From Botryosphaeria dothidea (taxonomy: Eukaryota > Ascomycota > Dothideomycetes > Botryosphaeriales > Botryosphaeriaceae), in the NCBI GenBank assembly GCA_011503125.2, contig WWBZ02000062.1, forward strand, positions 3,038,001-3,102,000: a DNA stretch of 64,000 nucleotides, read 5' to 3'. This document shows positions 23,491 to 33,134 of the stretch, one piece after another (positions within the stretch are counted from its first letter, which is position 1; the number at the start of each line of letters is the position of its first letter). The notes beneath the pieces were generated by a model. It was given only the letters and a program-made list of their open reading frames with translations, searched no databases and was not told the DNA's origin. The position numbers were made by a program, and so were the translations under genes.

Positions 23491-24303
23491 TCAATTACAC
23501 ACCACCTCCATCACCACTCCGCGATCCTCTCCCTGCTGCTCCCCCTCCTCCAGCTCCTCCAGAAAGGCGCTCCTCAACTCATTCTTCACCTCCTCAAACC
23601 CCTCCTCCTCCACCACCACGCCGGCCTCCTTCTTCCCGCCCACCCCCCACCTCGGCCTCCCCAACCTCCCCACCACAACCACCACCACCTCGCGCCTCTC
23701 GCCCCCGGCCCTCCACCGCCTGCCCACCTCCACAAACGGCGCCACGACCCTCCTCGCCATCTCGACCGTCGGAAACGCAAGCTCGCCACCCCCCACCGCC
23801 CCGCCATTCACCCACTCGACCGCGACGCGCAGCTCGCGCAGCGCGCGCGCCCGCTCCGCCACCAGCGCGGCGAACAGCGCCGCCTGCGCGACCGCCGCCT
23901 CCAGCGCCACCCGCCGCGGCTGCAGCGCCGCCGTCACCCGCACGTCCATCCGCCGCACGTGCGGCAGCGCGCTCTCCGCGATACGCGCGTCTCGGGCCCT
24001 GCCGGCGACGGCGACGTGGACGTGGCCGCACAGCATGCGCGCGCCGGCGCGGCTGAGGTGCACGTGCAGCGGCGCGCGGGAATACAGGACCGGCAGGGCC
24101 TCGGCGTGGTAGGCGCGGTTGAGGCGGAGGACGGCGGCGCTGGTGGGGGCGCCGTCGCGCCGGAGCGAGGAGCCCAGGCGGCCGGCGGGGCGGCCGTCGG
24201 CGGGGATGGGCTGGTCGGGGAGGAGGAGGTGGTAGATTTGGAGGCGGAGTTCGCGGGGGAGGCGGGAGAGGTGGCAGGTTGGTGGTGGCGGTGGTGGTGG
24301 CAT
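23491..24303 (-). CDS. F-box-like / DUF7730-type fungal protein
   Basis: This is a single exon of 270 residues. It starts MPPPPPPPTCHLSRLPRELR and continues LQIYHLLLPD, the F-box-like opening found in a very large group of fungal proteins of unknown function. VLRLNRAYHAEALPVLYSR follows, which is the second conserved element of that group. The rest is rich in Ala, Arg and Val, with a Glu-rich C-terminal helix. Some relatives are thought to be substrate adaptors, but nothing here shows a partner. The plus strand has a longer open frame over the same bases. That one has no recognisable motif and is a shadow of this GC-rich gene. Confidence 0.7.
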   Translation of the reverse strand: MPPPPPPPTCHLSRLPRELRLQIYHLLLPDQPIPADGRPAGRLGSSLRRDGAPTSAAVLRLNRAYHAEALPVLYSRAPLHVHLSRAGARMLCGHVHVAVAGRARDARIAESALPHVRRMDVRVTAALQPRRVALEAAVAQAALFAALVAERARALRELRVAVEWVNGGAVGGGELAFPTVEMARRVVAPFVEVGRRWRAGGERREVVVVVVGRLGRPRWGVGGKKEAGVVVEEEGFEEVKNELRSAFLEELEEGEQQGEDRGVVMEVVCN

Positions 24304-24715
24304 TGGACATGTGCTGATCGGCGGCGTGCCTTGGGTTGCTGTAGTGGCGCGGAGCTTGTTGTTGGTCTTTTATTTATTTTTTCCTGGGGGAGGAGGGCTC
24401 TGGCCCCTGGATGTCGGCGGCACGGCGGCGAGATGGTATTGCGGCGTAGGAGTGTGCAGAGGTGCTGTATTCTTTGCTCTTTAGGTGTGGAAGGAAAAAG
24501 CTGGCAAGTATCTTTCGGGTTGACATCAATAAGTGGAGAAGAGGCAGACGATGTGCATCACTGGCCTCCTGTCATGCCGTGTGCAGGTACCGATGCTGGA
24601 TAACTTCGGTCCGGACCATTCGCGGATCTCGGAACGGGGGCGCGGAACGTGACACGAGCAAGTTTATTCCCCAAGGAAGAACTCCGATTCGGCATGGAAC
24701 AGGCAAGAAAGGTAC

Positions 24716-24928
24716 TCAAGCTGTAAGATTTAGGCTGTCATTAAACTCCACACTGTGGCCTTTATACCTGAACTCCTCTTCGAACGCTAAGAACGATTCC
24801 GAAGTTCCCGTCGGATCGACACTGGCCAAAAGCGCCGCCACATCTCTCCGATCTTCATCGCCGTGTCTTTTCAATACTTGCAGGTCCACTATCTTATCCG
24901 ACATGTTCGAGAACTTGATCCACAACAT
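24716..24928 (-). CDS. Small hypothetical protein or exon
   Basis: This is an open frame of 70 residues with balanced composition: NMSDKIVDLQVLKRHGDEDR, then VAALLASVDPTGTSESFL and FEEEFRYKGHSVEF. It looks more like real protein than most small frames in the area, but no family is recognised. It may be the last exon of a gene that begins further right, possibly with the fragment at 25259-25458. Confidence 0.3.
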   Translation of the reverse strand: MLWIKFSNMSDKIVDLQVLKRHGDEDRRDVAALLASVDPTGTSESFLAFEEEFRYKGHSVEFNDSLNLTA

Positions 24929-25258
24929 CCTTGAGTGACGAGTTTCTTTTTAGCGTGTGTCCGGCATTGAGCTTGCTTTATACATGGAGTCACAGTCACT
25001 CTTACCACCCCGGCAGCGAACGACGAGGGTATCCGTGTGCTCTGTCAAGTATCACGTAGGCAAGATCCGTTGATTCTGTGGCGTATAGTCGTGTGTGTCA
25101 TTGTAGGCAAAAATGCTCAGCACATGTTCAGTAGCTAATTCATTGCGGGCACGTGTACTTCCAGACGCCGCTTATGCCTCTATCAGTACCTTAATCTCCC
25201 CGTGACTTTTTATGATCTCATTATCCTTCCAACGGGGGTGTAACAGTTGAAAGTCCTC

Positions 25259-25458
25259 TTAAATTCCGCGTTCTTCGCCTTCCAACATAGTCTTGTCGAG
25301 CATGTCGTCGCAGTGGTAGTACACGGTGTACGATTTGGAAATTTCTTTCCCCTTCCACCCGGTCAACCACTTGGAGACCCAGGACCAATGTCCTTCGCCG
25401 GCATACATCAGCCGCACGTTGGTCACGCCCAACCGCAGCGACGCCGAGAAGGCGGAGC
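25259..25458 (-). pseudogene. Coding-like fragment without a start
   Basis: On the minus strand this frame has no ATG at its left end but reads with strong protein character: SLRLGVTNVRLMYAGEGHW, SWVSKWLTGWKGKEISKS, YTVYYHCDDMLDKT and a terminal EGEERGI before TAA. It is either the last exon of an unresolved spliced gene or a relic. I do not recognise the family. The overlapping frame that starts at the ATG at 25460 is rich in Arg and Val and looks like a shadow. Confidence 0.35.
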
Positions 25459-26316
25459 ATGAATACGGGCGTCTTAGATTAGCGCTGTTTCAATGATGAA
25501 AAGCTTAAGTTCAGCAGAGGAAGGTCGTGCGGATGCTTGAGCTCCCCTTTCTGAGAAGGCCGAGATGTCCGCACTCGGACTTCGGAGCTTAGCTGCGGGT
25601 ATCGAGCCCGCACACGCAAGCGCCACACCTACATCAAACGTCTCCACATGCTTGTTTTGTCGAACCCCGCAATCTACAGTTCAGAATCTCTCGAGTGGCA
25701 TGCTAATGGATGGTGAGAGCTTAATTTATGGAGCTCGCCTAGACACGCCATTCGCATGATTTCGAGCTCGGGCGAGTAATCGAATTCCTCACCGAACCAG
25801 AGGCCTAAGCAGATCGGCTATCTCACCGGCCTTGTAATAAGAGAAATCTGTCAGGCCTGCTGATCGCTTCGCCGTCCTGTCCCACCCTCACTAACGTCGA
25901 CGACCTTCCGCAAAGAAGCACAGCGTTCCGCTTGTAGCGTACCCAGGCCCCTAGATCTGGGCCGGTTCAGCAATGGCTCTTAATTAACCTTCCGGAGAAG
26001 CTCAGGGCTCTACTTATCCTTGCATATAAGCATGCGTTCCCCCGGGGCCTGACTGGCTTGCGCATCACCGCCGCGCTATGCGTGGATCTTGAGCCCAATG
26101 GGGGAGCGACATCCGCGTCGTAGCTCAGCATTTTCACATCTACCGAGCACCACCGTACGTGACGTCTCGTAATTAATGCGCAGTCCGCGTAAGCAGGACA
26201 GGACTCGTCAACTGACACATGCCCCACGCCAGTAGTATCGATAAGGAAAACATCAAACGGGGCGGCGTTATGTTGTTTCCCCCGTACACGGAATACAGAA
26301 AGCCCAGGCCTTGACC

Positions 26317-26324
26317 TATATAAA
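26317..26324 (+). promoter_or_regulatory. TATA box of the LysM gene
   Basis: TATATAAA lies about 175 bases before the ATG at 26497. Confidence 0.6.
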
Positions 26325-26496
26325 TCAAGGCGGTTGCCCAGTATCTGCACCCGAGCATTTTCATCGCTGGGACCTTGGATCATTCACTTGTCTAAAGCCA
26401 AGGAGAAGCCGTCCGTCACTTGCCACATATCACTGTTCATTTCACGTTCTACGCATCCATCCCAAAACCAGCATATTTGGCGGAAAAGGCTCGACA

Positions 26497-27204
26497 ATGG
26501 CGATCCAACCTCCTCGCCTGCTCGAAACGCTCGCCGCTCTCGTCGCCGGCGCCACCCTCGCGGCCGCAGCTTCGTCTTGCAACACGACCGCCCTCAACAC
26601 CACGACCGGCCTCTACCCCATCTCCTCGCCCGGCACCACCATCTTCGACGTCGCGAACGCCACCAAGCGCGGCGTCTGCGACATTGGCCGCTACAACCTC
26701 ATGGTGGACGTCGAGATCCTGCCCAACGTCGGGCAGCAGATCGTCATCCCGCCCGAGGTCTGCGAGCCGGACAACGACACCTGCCTGCTCCCGCCGCCCA
26801 ACAGCTCCGCGCGGCCCTGCATCTACGGCGGCCCGCGCCTGTACTACACGGTCAACGGCGACACGTACGCGGCCATCGCGCGCCGGCTGGCCATCACCGT
26901 CGAGGCGCTGATGGGCAGCCACGGCGCGGGCGGCGAGACGGCGACGAGCGTGCTGGCCGCCGGCCAGTTCGTCAAGGTCCCGCAGTGCGATCCGAGCCGG
27001 TGCGTGACGCAGCCGTTCTCGTTCACGCACGGCGTGTACAAGGACCTGGCTGAGAAGTACGGCACCACCGTCGGCCAGATCATGATGCTCAGCCCGACGT
27101 ACAACTACAGCCAGAGCCTGGCGACGCCGGGCCAGTCGCCGCCGTCGATCGTGCTGCCGATCAATTGCACGCTTTTGGCGGCCAATTACACGGTTTTGGA
27201 CTGA
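26497..27204 (+). CDS. Secreted LysM-domain protein, candidate effector
   Basis: This is a single exon of 235 residues. I chose the ATG at 26497 because it opens directly into a signal peptide (LLETLAALVAGATLAAAA), with cleavage near residue 25. Three LysM-like units follow. The first runs about 44-90 (TIFDVANATKRGVCDIGRYN, then QQIVIPPEVC). The second runs about 117-166 (YYTVNGDTYAAIARRLAI, then AGQFVKVPQC). The third runs about 174-227 (FTHGVYKDLAEKYGTTVGQI, ending in IVLPINC). Several N-glycosylation sequons and paired cysteines are present. Fungal LysM effectors bind chitin oligomers and hide them from host receptors or protect hyphae. That role here is inferred from the architecture. There is no chitinase domain and no GPI signal. 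Confidence 0.85.
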   Translation: MAIQPPRLLETLAALVAGATLAAAASSCNTTALNTTTGLYPISSPGTTIFDVANATKRGVCDIGRYNLMVDVEILPNVGQQIVIPPEVCEPDNDTCLLPPPNSSARPCIYGGPRLYYTVNGDTYAAIARRLAITVEALMGSHGAGGETATSVLAAGQFVKVPQCDPSRCVTQPFSFTHGVYKDLAEKYGTTVGQIMMLSPTYNYSQSLATPGQSPPSIVLPINCTLLAANYTVLD

Positions 27205-27399
27205 TGCGTGTCCTGACCCGTTGGCAAGAACTCTTCAGTTCCGGGTGTGACAGCGGGCAGTTCGTAACTGTTCAGTTTACGTCGAATTAGACATAGGGTA
27301 CGACGAATGACCATTCGGGGTTAGGGCATCCATTGGGTTCTGCCATTAGGCAGAGTATTTCATTGGCCAGGGAGAAAAGGGCGAGCCCGTTTATCTAAA

Positions 27400-27401
<2 letters not shown>

Positions 27402-27454
<53 letters not shown>
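27402..27454. repeat. (CT)n microsatellite
   Basis: An uninterrupted 53-base CT run about 200 bases after the LysM stop codon. Confidence 0.97.
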
Positions 27455-27457
<3 letters not shown>

Positions 27458-27691
27458 TCACTTTTCCAATACGTCGATCAAAAATCAAATATATTTATAC
27501 ATTAACAATCATGGTTTCATGCCTCCAGAGTAACAGACAGATGTACACACGTAACGCGTATCGGGAACAAACCCATTCCGAGCTCGTGCCGATCATCTCT
27601 TAACCCTCCAAGAGACCTGTAGCGGTGTGGTGCAGTATGAAGAGGAGAAAACAAGAACAACGAAGCCGGCGTGAGACAAACGGTTCCAGCC

Positions 27692-28052
27692 CTAAACGAC
27701 ATCCGCTTCATCTACACAACGAGCAAAATCGTTACCAAAGATCCCAGCCGGCGTCTGGGAACCCCCCACAAGCCACACCGGCCATGACGCGCCGCGCCGC
27801 CTGCACCGCGGCAACGGACGTGAACGAATACCCATTCCTCGTGTGCAGAACCTCCCTTGTCACGGCGCCATCCGCGCCGGTGACAACGGCAGCAACACGA
27901 CACGGATTCGCCGCCCTCTGCTCCGCCGTCGGCCCGTCCGGCAAGTCCGCCAGCCGCCCCTCCGCAAAAGCATCGCCGGACACGTGCACGAACGTGCGGA
28001 TGTTTCTTGTCCCGGTGTAGCCTGAAGCTCCGTAGATCAAGAGCTTTGCCAT
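27692..28052 (-). pseudogene. Saccharopine-dehydrogenase-like reductase, internally deleted and frameshifted
   Basis: The minus-strand ATG at 28052 starts MAKLLIYGASGYTG, a Rossmann-type NAD(P) motif exactly as at the N-terminus of saccharopine-dehydrogenase-like and trans-acting enoyl reductase proteins. Without any intron signal it continues straight into IRTFVHVSGDAF and ADLPDGPTAEQRAA. NGYSFTSVAAVQAARRV follows, which is the C-terminal part of the same family. Well over a hundred central residues are missing. The frame is then lost at GGGTTCCCAGACG, where one extra C breaks the expected GFQTPAG. The shifted frame carries QTPAGIFGNDFARCV to a TAG at 27692. The product cannot be a working enzyme. 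The family reduces double bonds or acts on amino acid-like substrates. The 5' end and start context look intact. Confidence 0.8.
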
Positions 28053-28347
28053 CTGGTGAGTCGTTCCGGAAAGATGGAAAAGGCGAAAGAGAACGTTGCC
28101 AAGGGAACACGGGAAGCACAAAGGCTTAAATCTGGAGAAGCATTACTTATCTTTTATGGGTGGTTGCATAGATGTCATATGAAATCCTGAAATATCTGGG
28201 CGGGCGCGGAACCCGGAGTTCCGTATCAATGTCGAGCTACCACTACTCCAAGGATGCCAGAACAGAATCAATCGAATTCAGCGTCCTGACAGTTTACTTA
28301 CGACCAACATGGTTAGCTTCACGGCATCATTGGAATCACGACGGCGG

Positions 28348-29891
28348 TCAGAAACACTTACCTTCGGCCATCAGCATGACGCCGAGCTCACCAGCTTCTG
28401 CGAGCCACGCCTCACTTCTCGCATCCAGAGGCTCGCCAGCCTTTATGTGAAATAACTCCACCATAAGGTAGCCGCCATCTTTCCATTGATGCAGCCAATC
28501 ACCATACAACCCCCGCCACTTCCCCTCATCGGTCTCCCGCCAGAGGTGTCCCGCGGCCGGGGCCGGCAGCGGACCCAGCTCGAAGCAGGTAAGCACCGGG
28601 TACCCATGCAGCAGCGACCACGCCCACTCGAGATGGTTCAGGCAGAGAATTGTCCTGCGCTTTGCCGAAAACAGAGCCCATGCTTTCCACGGGGGCAGGT
28701 GGTGGCTCATCTCCGGTGCCAGGAAGAGGCCTGTCGTGGCAAGCCTGTACTTTACGTCCCACAGGTCGACCAGGAGCTGAGCGTCGGATGGGCCGTCGTC
28801 GCCTCTTGAAGGCGCTCCTTCGATGCTGAAGAAGAGGATGATGGCGAGAATCAGCAGGGATTGTGCCGCGGCCAGGAGATCCGTCTCGTTGTATGAGTGA
28901 TGCTGAATCCAGCCCAGACCGCGAGGCCGTGCACGTCAGCCGTGATATTCTGACAGTGAAAGAACACATGTACATGGCTATACCTCACGAAGTAGCCTCC
29001 GGGCCTCCTGCAGGACGGAATCATGGACGAGTTTGGCTGTGCTGCTGGTGTGATCGGCCCACAACTTGACCAGAGCATAGCAATTGGCCAAGGGAACCGG
29101 CGTCTCACCTGTCAGCTGAACTCGATGGATCATGGGTGGTAGGTGGATGGTTTGGTGCAGAGCCATTAGACGAGGCCACGACTTGAGGATTCGTAGAACA
29201 ACATGCATCAGATGCCGCGTCGCGCCGCCGGAGCGCGGAATTCCGGGTGTAGTACCCAGGAGCTCGTGTCTTCTCTGACTGGAAATTGTCAGGCTGGGGA
29301 CGATCGCATCACCCCCGCAGACCGGGTCGTTGTCACGCTCCATGTCCATCGGTATTTGTGGAAGGGGGCCAGAGTCATCGTCTTCGATTGTCACGTCTGG
29401 ACGCACCACTGAGACTGATGGATGTAGCTCACCCGAGGCGAATGGTGTGTCAGTAACGGCAGCAGTCGGTGCAAACTCGCACCCAAGTGAACGAGCTTGA
29501 CATCTTCCGCAAGTCGGACGCCGCAGGTCGCAGCGGATCTTGGCCTTGGAGCAAGTTCGGCAAGCCTTTTGCCGAGTCGGAGCTTTGAGTCCCAGCAAGC
29601 AGCGCTTGGAGTGCCTTGTTAACGATGATTCTACAGAGCGGGTTGAATGAGCTTTGGTTCTTGCACTCCCAGCGAGAACTCACTTTGCGTGAAGCGCTGC
29701 GAGCAGCGAGGGCAGATAGGCATATCCAGTAATGGATCTTCCCGGCGCAGCTGGTTTACCGATGATTCGCAGAGTGTCTTTGACCGAGTGTTGAGAGGTT
29801 GAGGGTAGAGTTGTGGTGGTTCGGATTTCCGTGAGGGTTTCTCGGATCTCGGAGTTGCGGGTTCATGCACTGCGCCTTCCGGCTTACTCAT
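28348..29891 (-). CDS. C2H2 plus Zn2Cys6 dual zinc finger transcription regulator
   Basis: The exons are 29891-29684, 29630-28984 and 28902-28348, giving 469 residues. Splicing out the first intron (53 bases) rebuilds a C2HC finger, CPRCSQRFTQKSSLTRHSKR followed by Cys. The Zn2Cys6 cluster follows 11 residues later: ACRTCSKAKIRCDL, RPTCGRCQARSLGCEF. The second intron is 81 bases. Downstream lies a short fungal regulator middle region (YNETDLLAAAQSLLILAII, LFLAPEMSHHLPPW, LNHLEWAWSLLHGYP). The last codons may splice once more at a GTAAGT near 28359, which would change only the final residues. The protein is nuclear, DNA-binding and probably pathway-specific. It is divergent from the dehydrogenase at 30128, with 236 bases between the starts, so the two are probably co-regulated. 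The first 60 residues are disordered and Pro-rich. Confidence 0.88.
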
Positions 29892-30127
29892 GGCGAAGAG
29901 AGCCACAGCAAATGTTCGCTTGTGTTGCTATGATGACCGTGAATCATCATCGAATGTGTCTGCAAAGTCAACCAGCAGGAATTTGTCAGACAATGTGCGT
30001 TTTTTGTCCGGCTTCGACTATATACGCTGGGCTCCTCTGGTAGAGAAAGACCAGCGAAAACATCAGGAGGAAGTCTTTGGCAACAATCTGCATACCAAGA
30101 ATCCCAGAAGCCACTTTTCCAGTCAAA
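29892..30127. promoter_or_regulatory. Bidirectional promoter region
   Basis: This 236-base region lies between the regulator and dehydrogenase starts. TATATA at 30019-30024 sits about 105 bases before the dehydrogenase ATG. Confidence 0.6.
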
Positions 30128-31176
30128 ATGCCGACATATCTTGTCACAGGCGCGGGAAGAGGTCTTGGGGTAAGTCTACCGGTCCATTCCCCTCACGTCC
30201 TATGCTCCATGCTGACCATTGAGATCAGTACGGATTCCTGAGGGTCCTCGTCTCCGACCCAGAAAATACAGTCTGTGGACTTGTCCGAAACAAGAAGGCG
30301 GTGCAAGACAGACTCGCGGCTGATCAGATCACCAACGTCCACCTATTTGAAGCAGACATTACAGATGAGGCAGCCTTGGGACGTGCAGCAGAGGAGGCAA
30401 AACTTGTCCTTGGCGATCGTGGTCTGGATGTTCTCATCAACAATGCTGCCTACGTCAGCGATGTGACGGCGCTCAGAACTTTCAAAGACTTGCAAGTTGC
30501 TCCATAAGACCTAACCAGAGTAACAGCTGACCGTGCGTGCAGTGAACACGACTTGGGTTCAATTATCGGCGACACGCAGAGCAGCTTCGACACCAATGTA
30601 TTCGGTGTTCTCAAGACCATCTTTGCGTTTTTGCCGCTGGTGCAGAAGAGCTCTTTGAAGAAAATCGTCGTGATCTCCAGCGGCATGGGCGATCTCGGTC
30701 AGCTAGCAAGACAGAATGGTTCCCACAAATCATTGAAACTGACAGGAGAACAGACTTCGTGAATGCTACGAAGCTGGCGAATGCTGCTCCGTACGCTATC
30801 AGCAAAGCCGCCCTGAACATAATGGTCGCGAAACTCGGTGCAGAGTACGAGGAACAGGGTATCCTGTTCATTTCACTTTGCCCTGGCTTGGTGGACACAA
30901 CAGAAGGCCGGTCAATCACACGTGAGTATCCCGTCTCCATTTCTGGATCATGAGAGATTTGATCTGGGATCTCTGATAATGGAGGCAGTTCCGAGCGACG
31001 ATCTCGCGCGACAGGAGAGAATCAATGCCAGGGTCTCCAAGTATGCGCCGGGTTTCCAAGCATCGGATCCCGTTTCAGCTGCAGATAATTGCCTGACCGC
31101 CATCGAGCGATCGACATTGAAGGGGGGATTCGGCGGTTCTTTTCTGAGCCACAACGGAACCAAGAAATGGATGTAG
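30128..31176 (+). CDS. Short-chain dehydrogenase/reductase with five exons
   Basis: The exons are 30128-30169, 30229-30491, 30543-30697, 30754-30921 and 30989-31176, giving 271 residues. The introns are 59, 51, 56 and 67 bases. The second intron starts with GC (GCAAGT), since no GT donor keeps the frame. Motifs are TGAGRGLG at residues 7-14, NNAA at 85-88, VVISSGMGD near 144-152, and Y167 and K171 in PYAISKAALN. CPGLVDT follows. The layout is that of C-factor-like SDRs active on small carbonyls. The C-terminus (SFLSHNGTKKWM) is typical of fungal members. The substrate is unknown. It lies between its probable regulator and a hydrolase and P450. Confidence 0.9.
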
Positions 31177-31494
31177 GGAGACGAAGCGCTTGGTCGGGCA
31201 TACTGTGAGCAATGTCATGACCACAAAAACAGTGTCAGGGGAGTGGGCTGCGCGCTGTTTATCCAGTATTTCCACAATATACAAGAAGGACAGTCTAACT
31301 AAAAAATGTTATTCTACTTCTATCTATATTTCTTTATGCATCTAGACAACTTCACCTCGGTGTTCCCGCACGGACGCTGCTGCTTACTCGCCCATACAGA
31401 CTCGTCACTTGCGCCGCCCGGTCCGCATAATCGGTAAGCCGCCGAGCCTGACGTAAAAAGCGTGGGTTATCGCGTGGATCCGATCCTTCGACGC

Positions 31495-31502
31495 CATAAA
31501 AG
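31495..31502 (+). promoter_or_regulatory. TATA-like element of the hydrolase gene
   Basis: CATAAAAG lies about 70 bases before the ATG at 31570. Confidence 0.45.
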
Positions 31503-31569
31503 CAACCCACCACCAGCACCCGCCTTGTCCACCCCACCACGGCCGACTTTCCACACCACGACAACCCAA

Positions 31570-32607
31570 ATGTCTCTCGGCCCGAGCGACCTCGTCCTGC
31601 CGCGCCCGGGAGCAGCGCCCGGCTCGCCGAAACCACCCATCCCCGGCCCCACCGAGACCGCCTTCGCCTCGACCTTCGGCGCGCTGCTCCCGCCCGCCAG
31701 CTACCTGCACACACCCACCGGCAAAGCCGCGTACTACGAGCTCCCGCCCGCCTCCCCCGCCGGGACGACGACGACGACGACGAAGACGACGACGACGACG
31801 ACGACGACGACCCCAGCCCGCGTCCTCCTCATCCACGGCGTCCAGACGCCCGCGCTGGGCATGCTCCCGCTCGCGCGCGCCCTGCACGCCGCGTTCCCGC
31901 GCGCGCACGTCGCGCTGCTCGACCTGTGGGGCCACGGGCTGAGCGACACGCCCGTCGTCCCGCACGCGGCGGCGCTGTTCCACGCGCTGCTCGACGCGCT
32001 GCTGGACCGCCTGGCCTGGCCGGCCGCGCACCTGGTCGGCTACTCGTTCGGCGGCGCGCTGGCGGTCGGGTACGCGGCCTCGCGGCCGGCGCGGGTGCAG
32101 AGCTTCGTGCTCGTCGCGCCGGCGGGCCTGCTGCGCGCGCGGGCCTTCACGCCCGAGCAGCAGGCGTACCTGCGGGGCGGCGGCGGTGGTGACGAGCGGG
32201 CGGCGCGGGACTGGGTGCTGGGCTTTCTGGAGGGCGGCGAGCTGGTCGTGCCGGGCGATTGGCGGGAGAAGGTGCGGCGGGGCGAGGTGGTCGCGGAGGC
32301 GGTGCGGGCGTGGCAGATGCGCGAGCATCCCGGGCATGTGGCGTCTGTCGTTGCGGTCTTCAGGGACGCCGGCGTCATGGACATCGACGCCGAGTTCGTC
32401 GCGGCGGCGCGGACGGGCATCCCGTCGCGGGTGGTCTTGGGCGGGCTGGATGACTTGTGCAGCGAGGCGCAGCTGAAGGAGCTTGGCTTCGCGGATGTCG
32501 CTGTTGTGCCGCAGGCCGGGCATGGTGTCGTCAGGGAAAGGGTGCCGGAGGTCGCGGGGTTTATTCGTGACTTCTGGACAAAGCTCGATAAGGCGAACAG
32601 CAGCTGA
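31570..32607 (+). CDS. Alpha/beta hydrolase
   Basis: This is a single exon of 345 residues. The ATG at 31570 was chosen over upstream in-frame codons because it follows a TATA-like element and an A-rich context. The oxyanion region is LLIHGVQTP (about 86-94). DLWGHGLSDTP follows, then the nucleophile elbow GYSFGG with Ser159. The acid is Asp294 or Asp295 in LGGLDDLC, and the base is His318 in QAGHGV. The full triad is present, so the enzyme should be active. It resembles serine hydrolases of the menH or epoxide-hydrolase-like type, without the epoxide hydrolase lid. Residues 66-81 are a Thr tract encoded by an (ACG)n repeat, between the first strand and the core. Third positions are strongly GC-biased. 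Confidence 0.88.
   Translation: MSLGPSDLVLPRPGAAPGSPKPPIPGPTETAFASTFGALLPPASYLHTPTGKAAYYELPPASPAGTTTTTTKTTTTTTTTTPARVLLIHGVQTPALGMLPLARALHAAFPRAHVALLDLWGHGLSDTPVVPHAAALFHALLDALLDRLAWPAAHLVGYSFGGALAVGYAASRPARVQSFVLVAPAGLLRARAFTPEQQAYLRGGGGGDERAARDWVLGFLEGGELVVPGDWREKVRRGEVVAEAVRAWQMREHPGHVASVVAVFRDAGVMDIDAEFVAAARTGIPSRVVLGGLDDLCSEAQLKELGFADVAVVPQAGHGVVRERVPEVAGFIRDFWTKLDKANSS
31765..31812 (+). repeat. (ACG)n trinucleotide repeat inside the hydrolase gene
   Basis: Sixteen codons, fifteen ACG or ACC and one AAG, encode a nearly pure Thr tract. Confidence 0.9.
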
Positions 32608-33134
32608 AATAGACGGTAGATCTTGGTGAGCAGGATACATGCGGGGAGAGAAGGCTTACACTACGTCTAGCCGCTGGCTAATCAGTGAAAAGGCCAATTA
32701 TTGCAACGCTGATGGTATTGCGGAGGAAGAAGCCGACTCTGTTTTCTTCTTGTTTTCATATAACGAAGAGTGTCACGTTGAAGCCAAGGATAATTACCAC
32801 CACGATAGCCTACCTCGTCGAAATAGAATATGTTGAAGATGTAGCGTTGTAATGTGGTAATGAATCGAAGCTCCATGAAACTTTTGAGGAATGTCTGACA
32901 GCGTTCGTACCACACGGCACCCGCTCCAACCCTCTTGCACAACATCCCTAGCTCTTCGGATTCGACAAATAATTCGGCACCGTTTCTGCCCCTCAATCGG
33001 CTCTTTCCCGGCTCTCTTCCAGCCTATAAAATGCAATCTTTCCGTGATTATCCTTTACTTATCTGCTCCGGTGAATGATCCGGCGCCATTCCTCATCCAT
33101 CAACAATTTCTCCTGCTCTTCTCTCACCTCTTTC
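32608..33134. other. Intergenic stretch between convergent genes
   Basis: This holds the 3' ends of the hydrolase and P450 genes. Short frames only. Confidence 0.5.

Larger units (their letters stand above)
24304..26316. other. Mostly intergenic stretch with two possible coding fragments
   Basis: Two minus-strand stretches with protein-like character lie here and are listed separately (24716-24928 and 25259-25458). The rest shows nothing supported. Confidence 0.4.

Noticed and set aside
23380..24603. 407-codon open frame on the plus strand
   Set aside because: It is rich in His, Pro, Arg and Ala and lies opposite the F-box-like gene, which has recognisable motifs.
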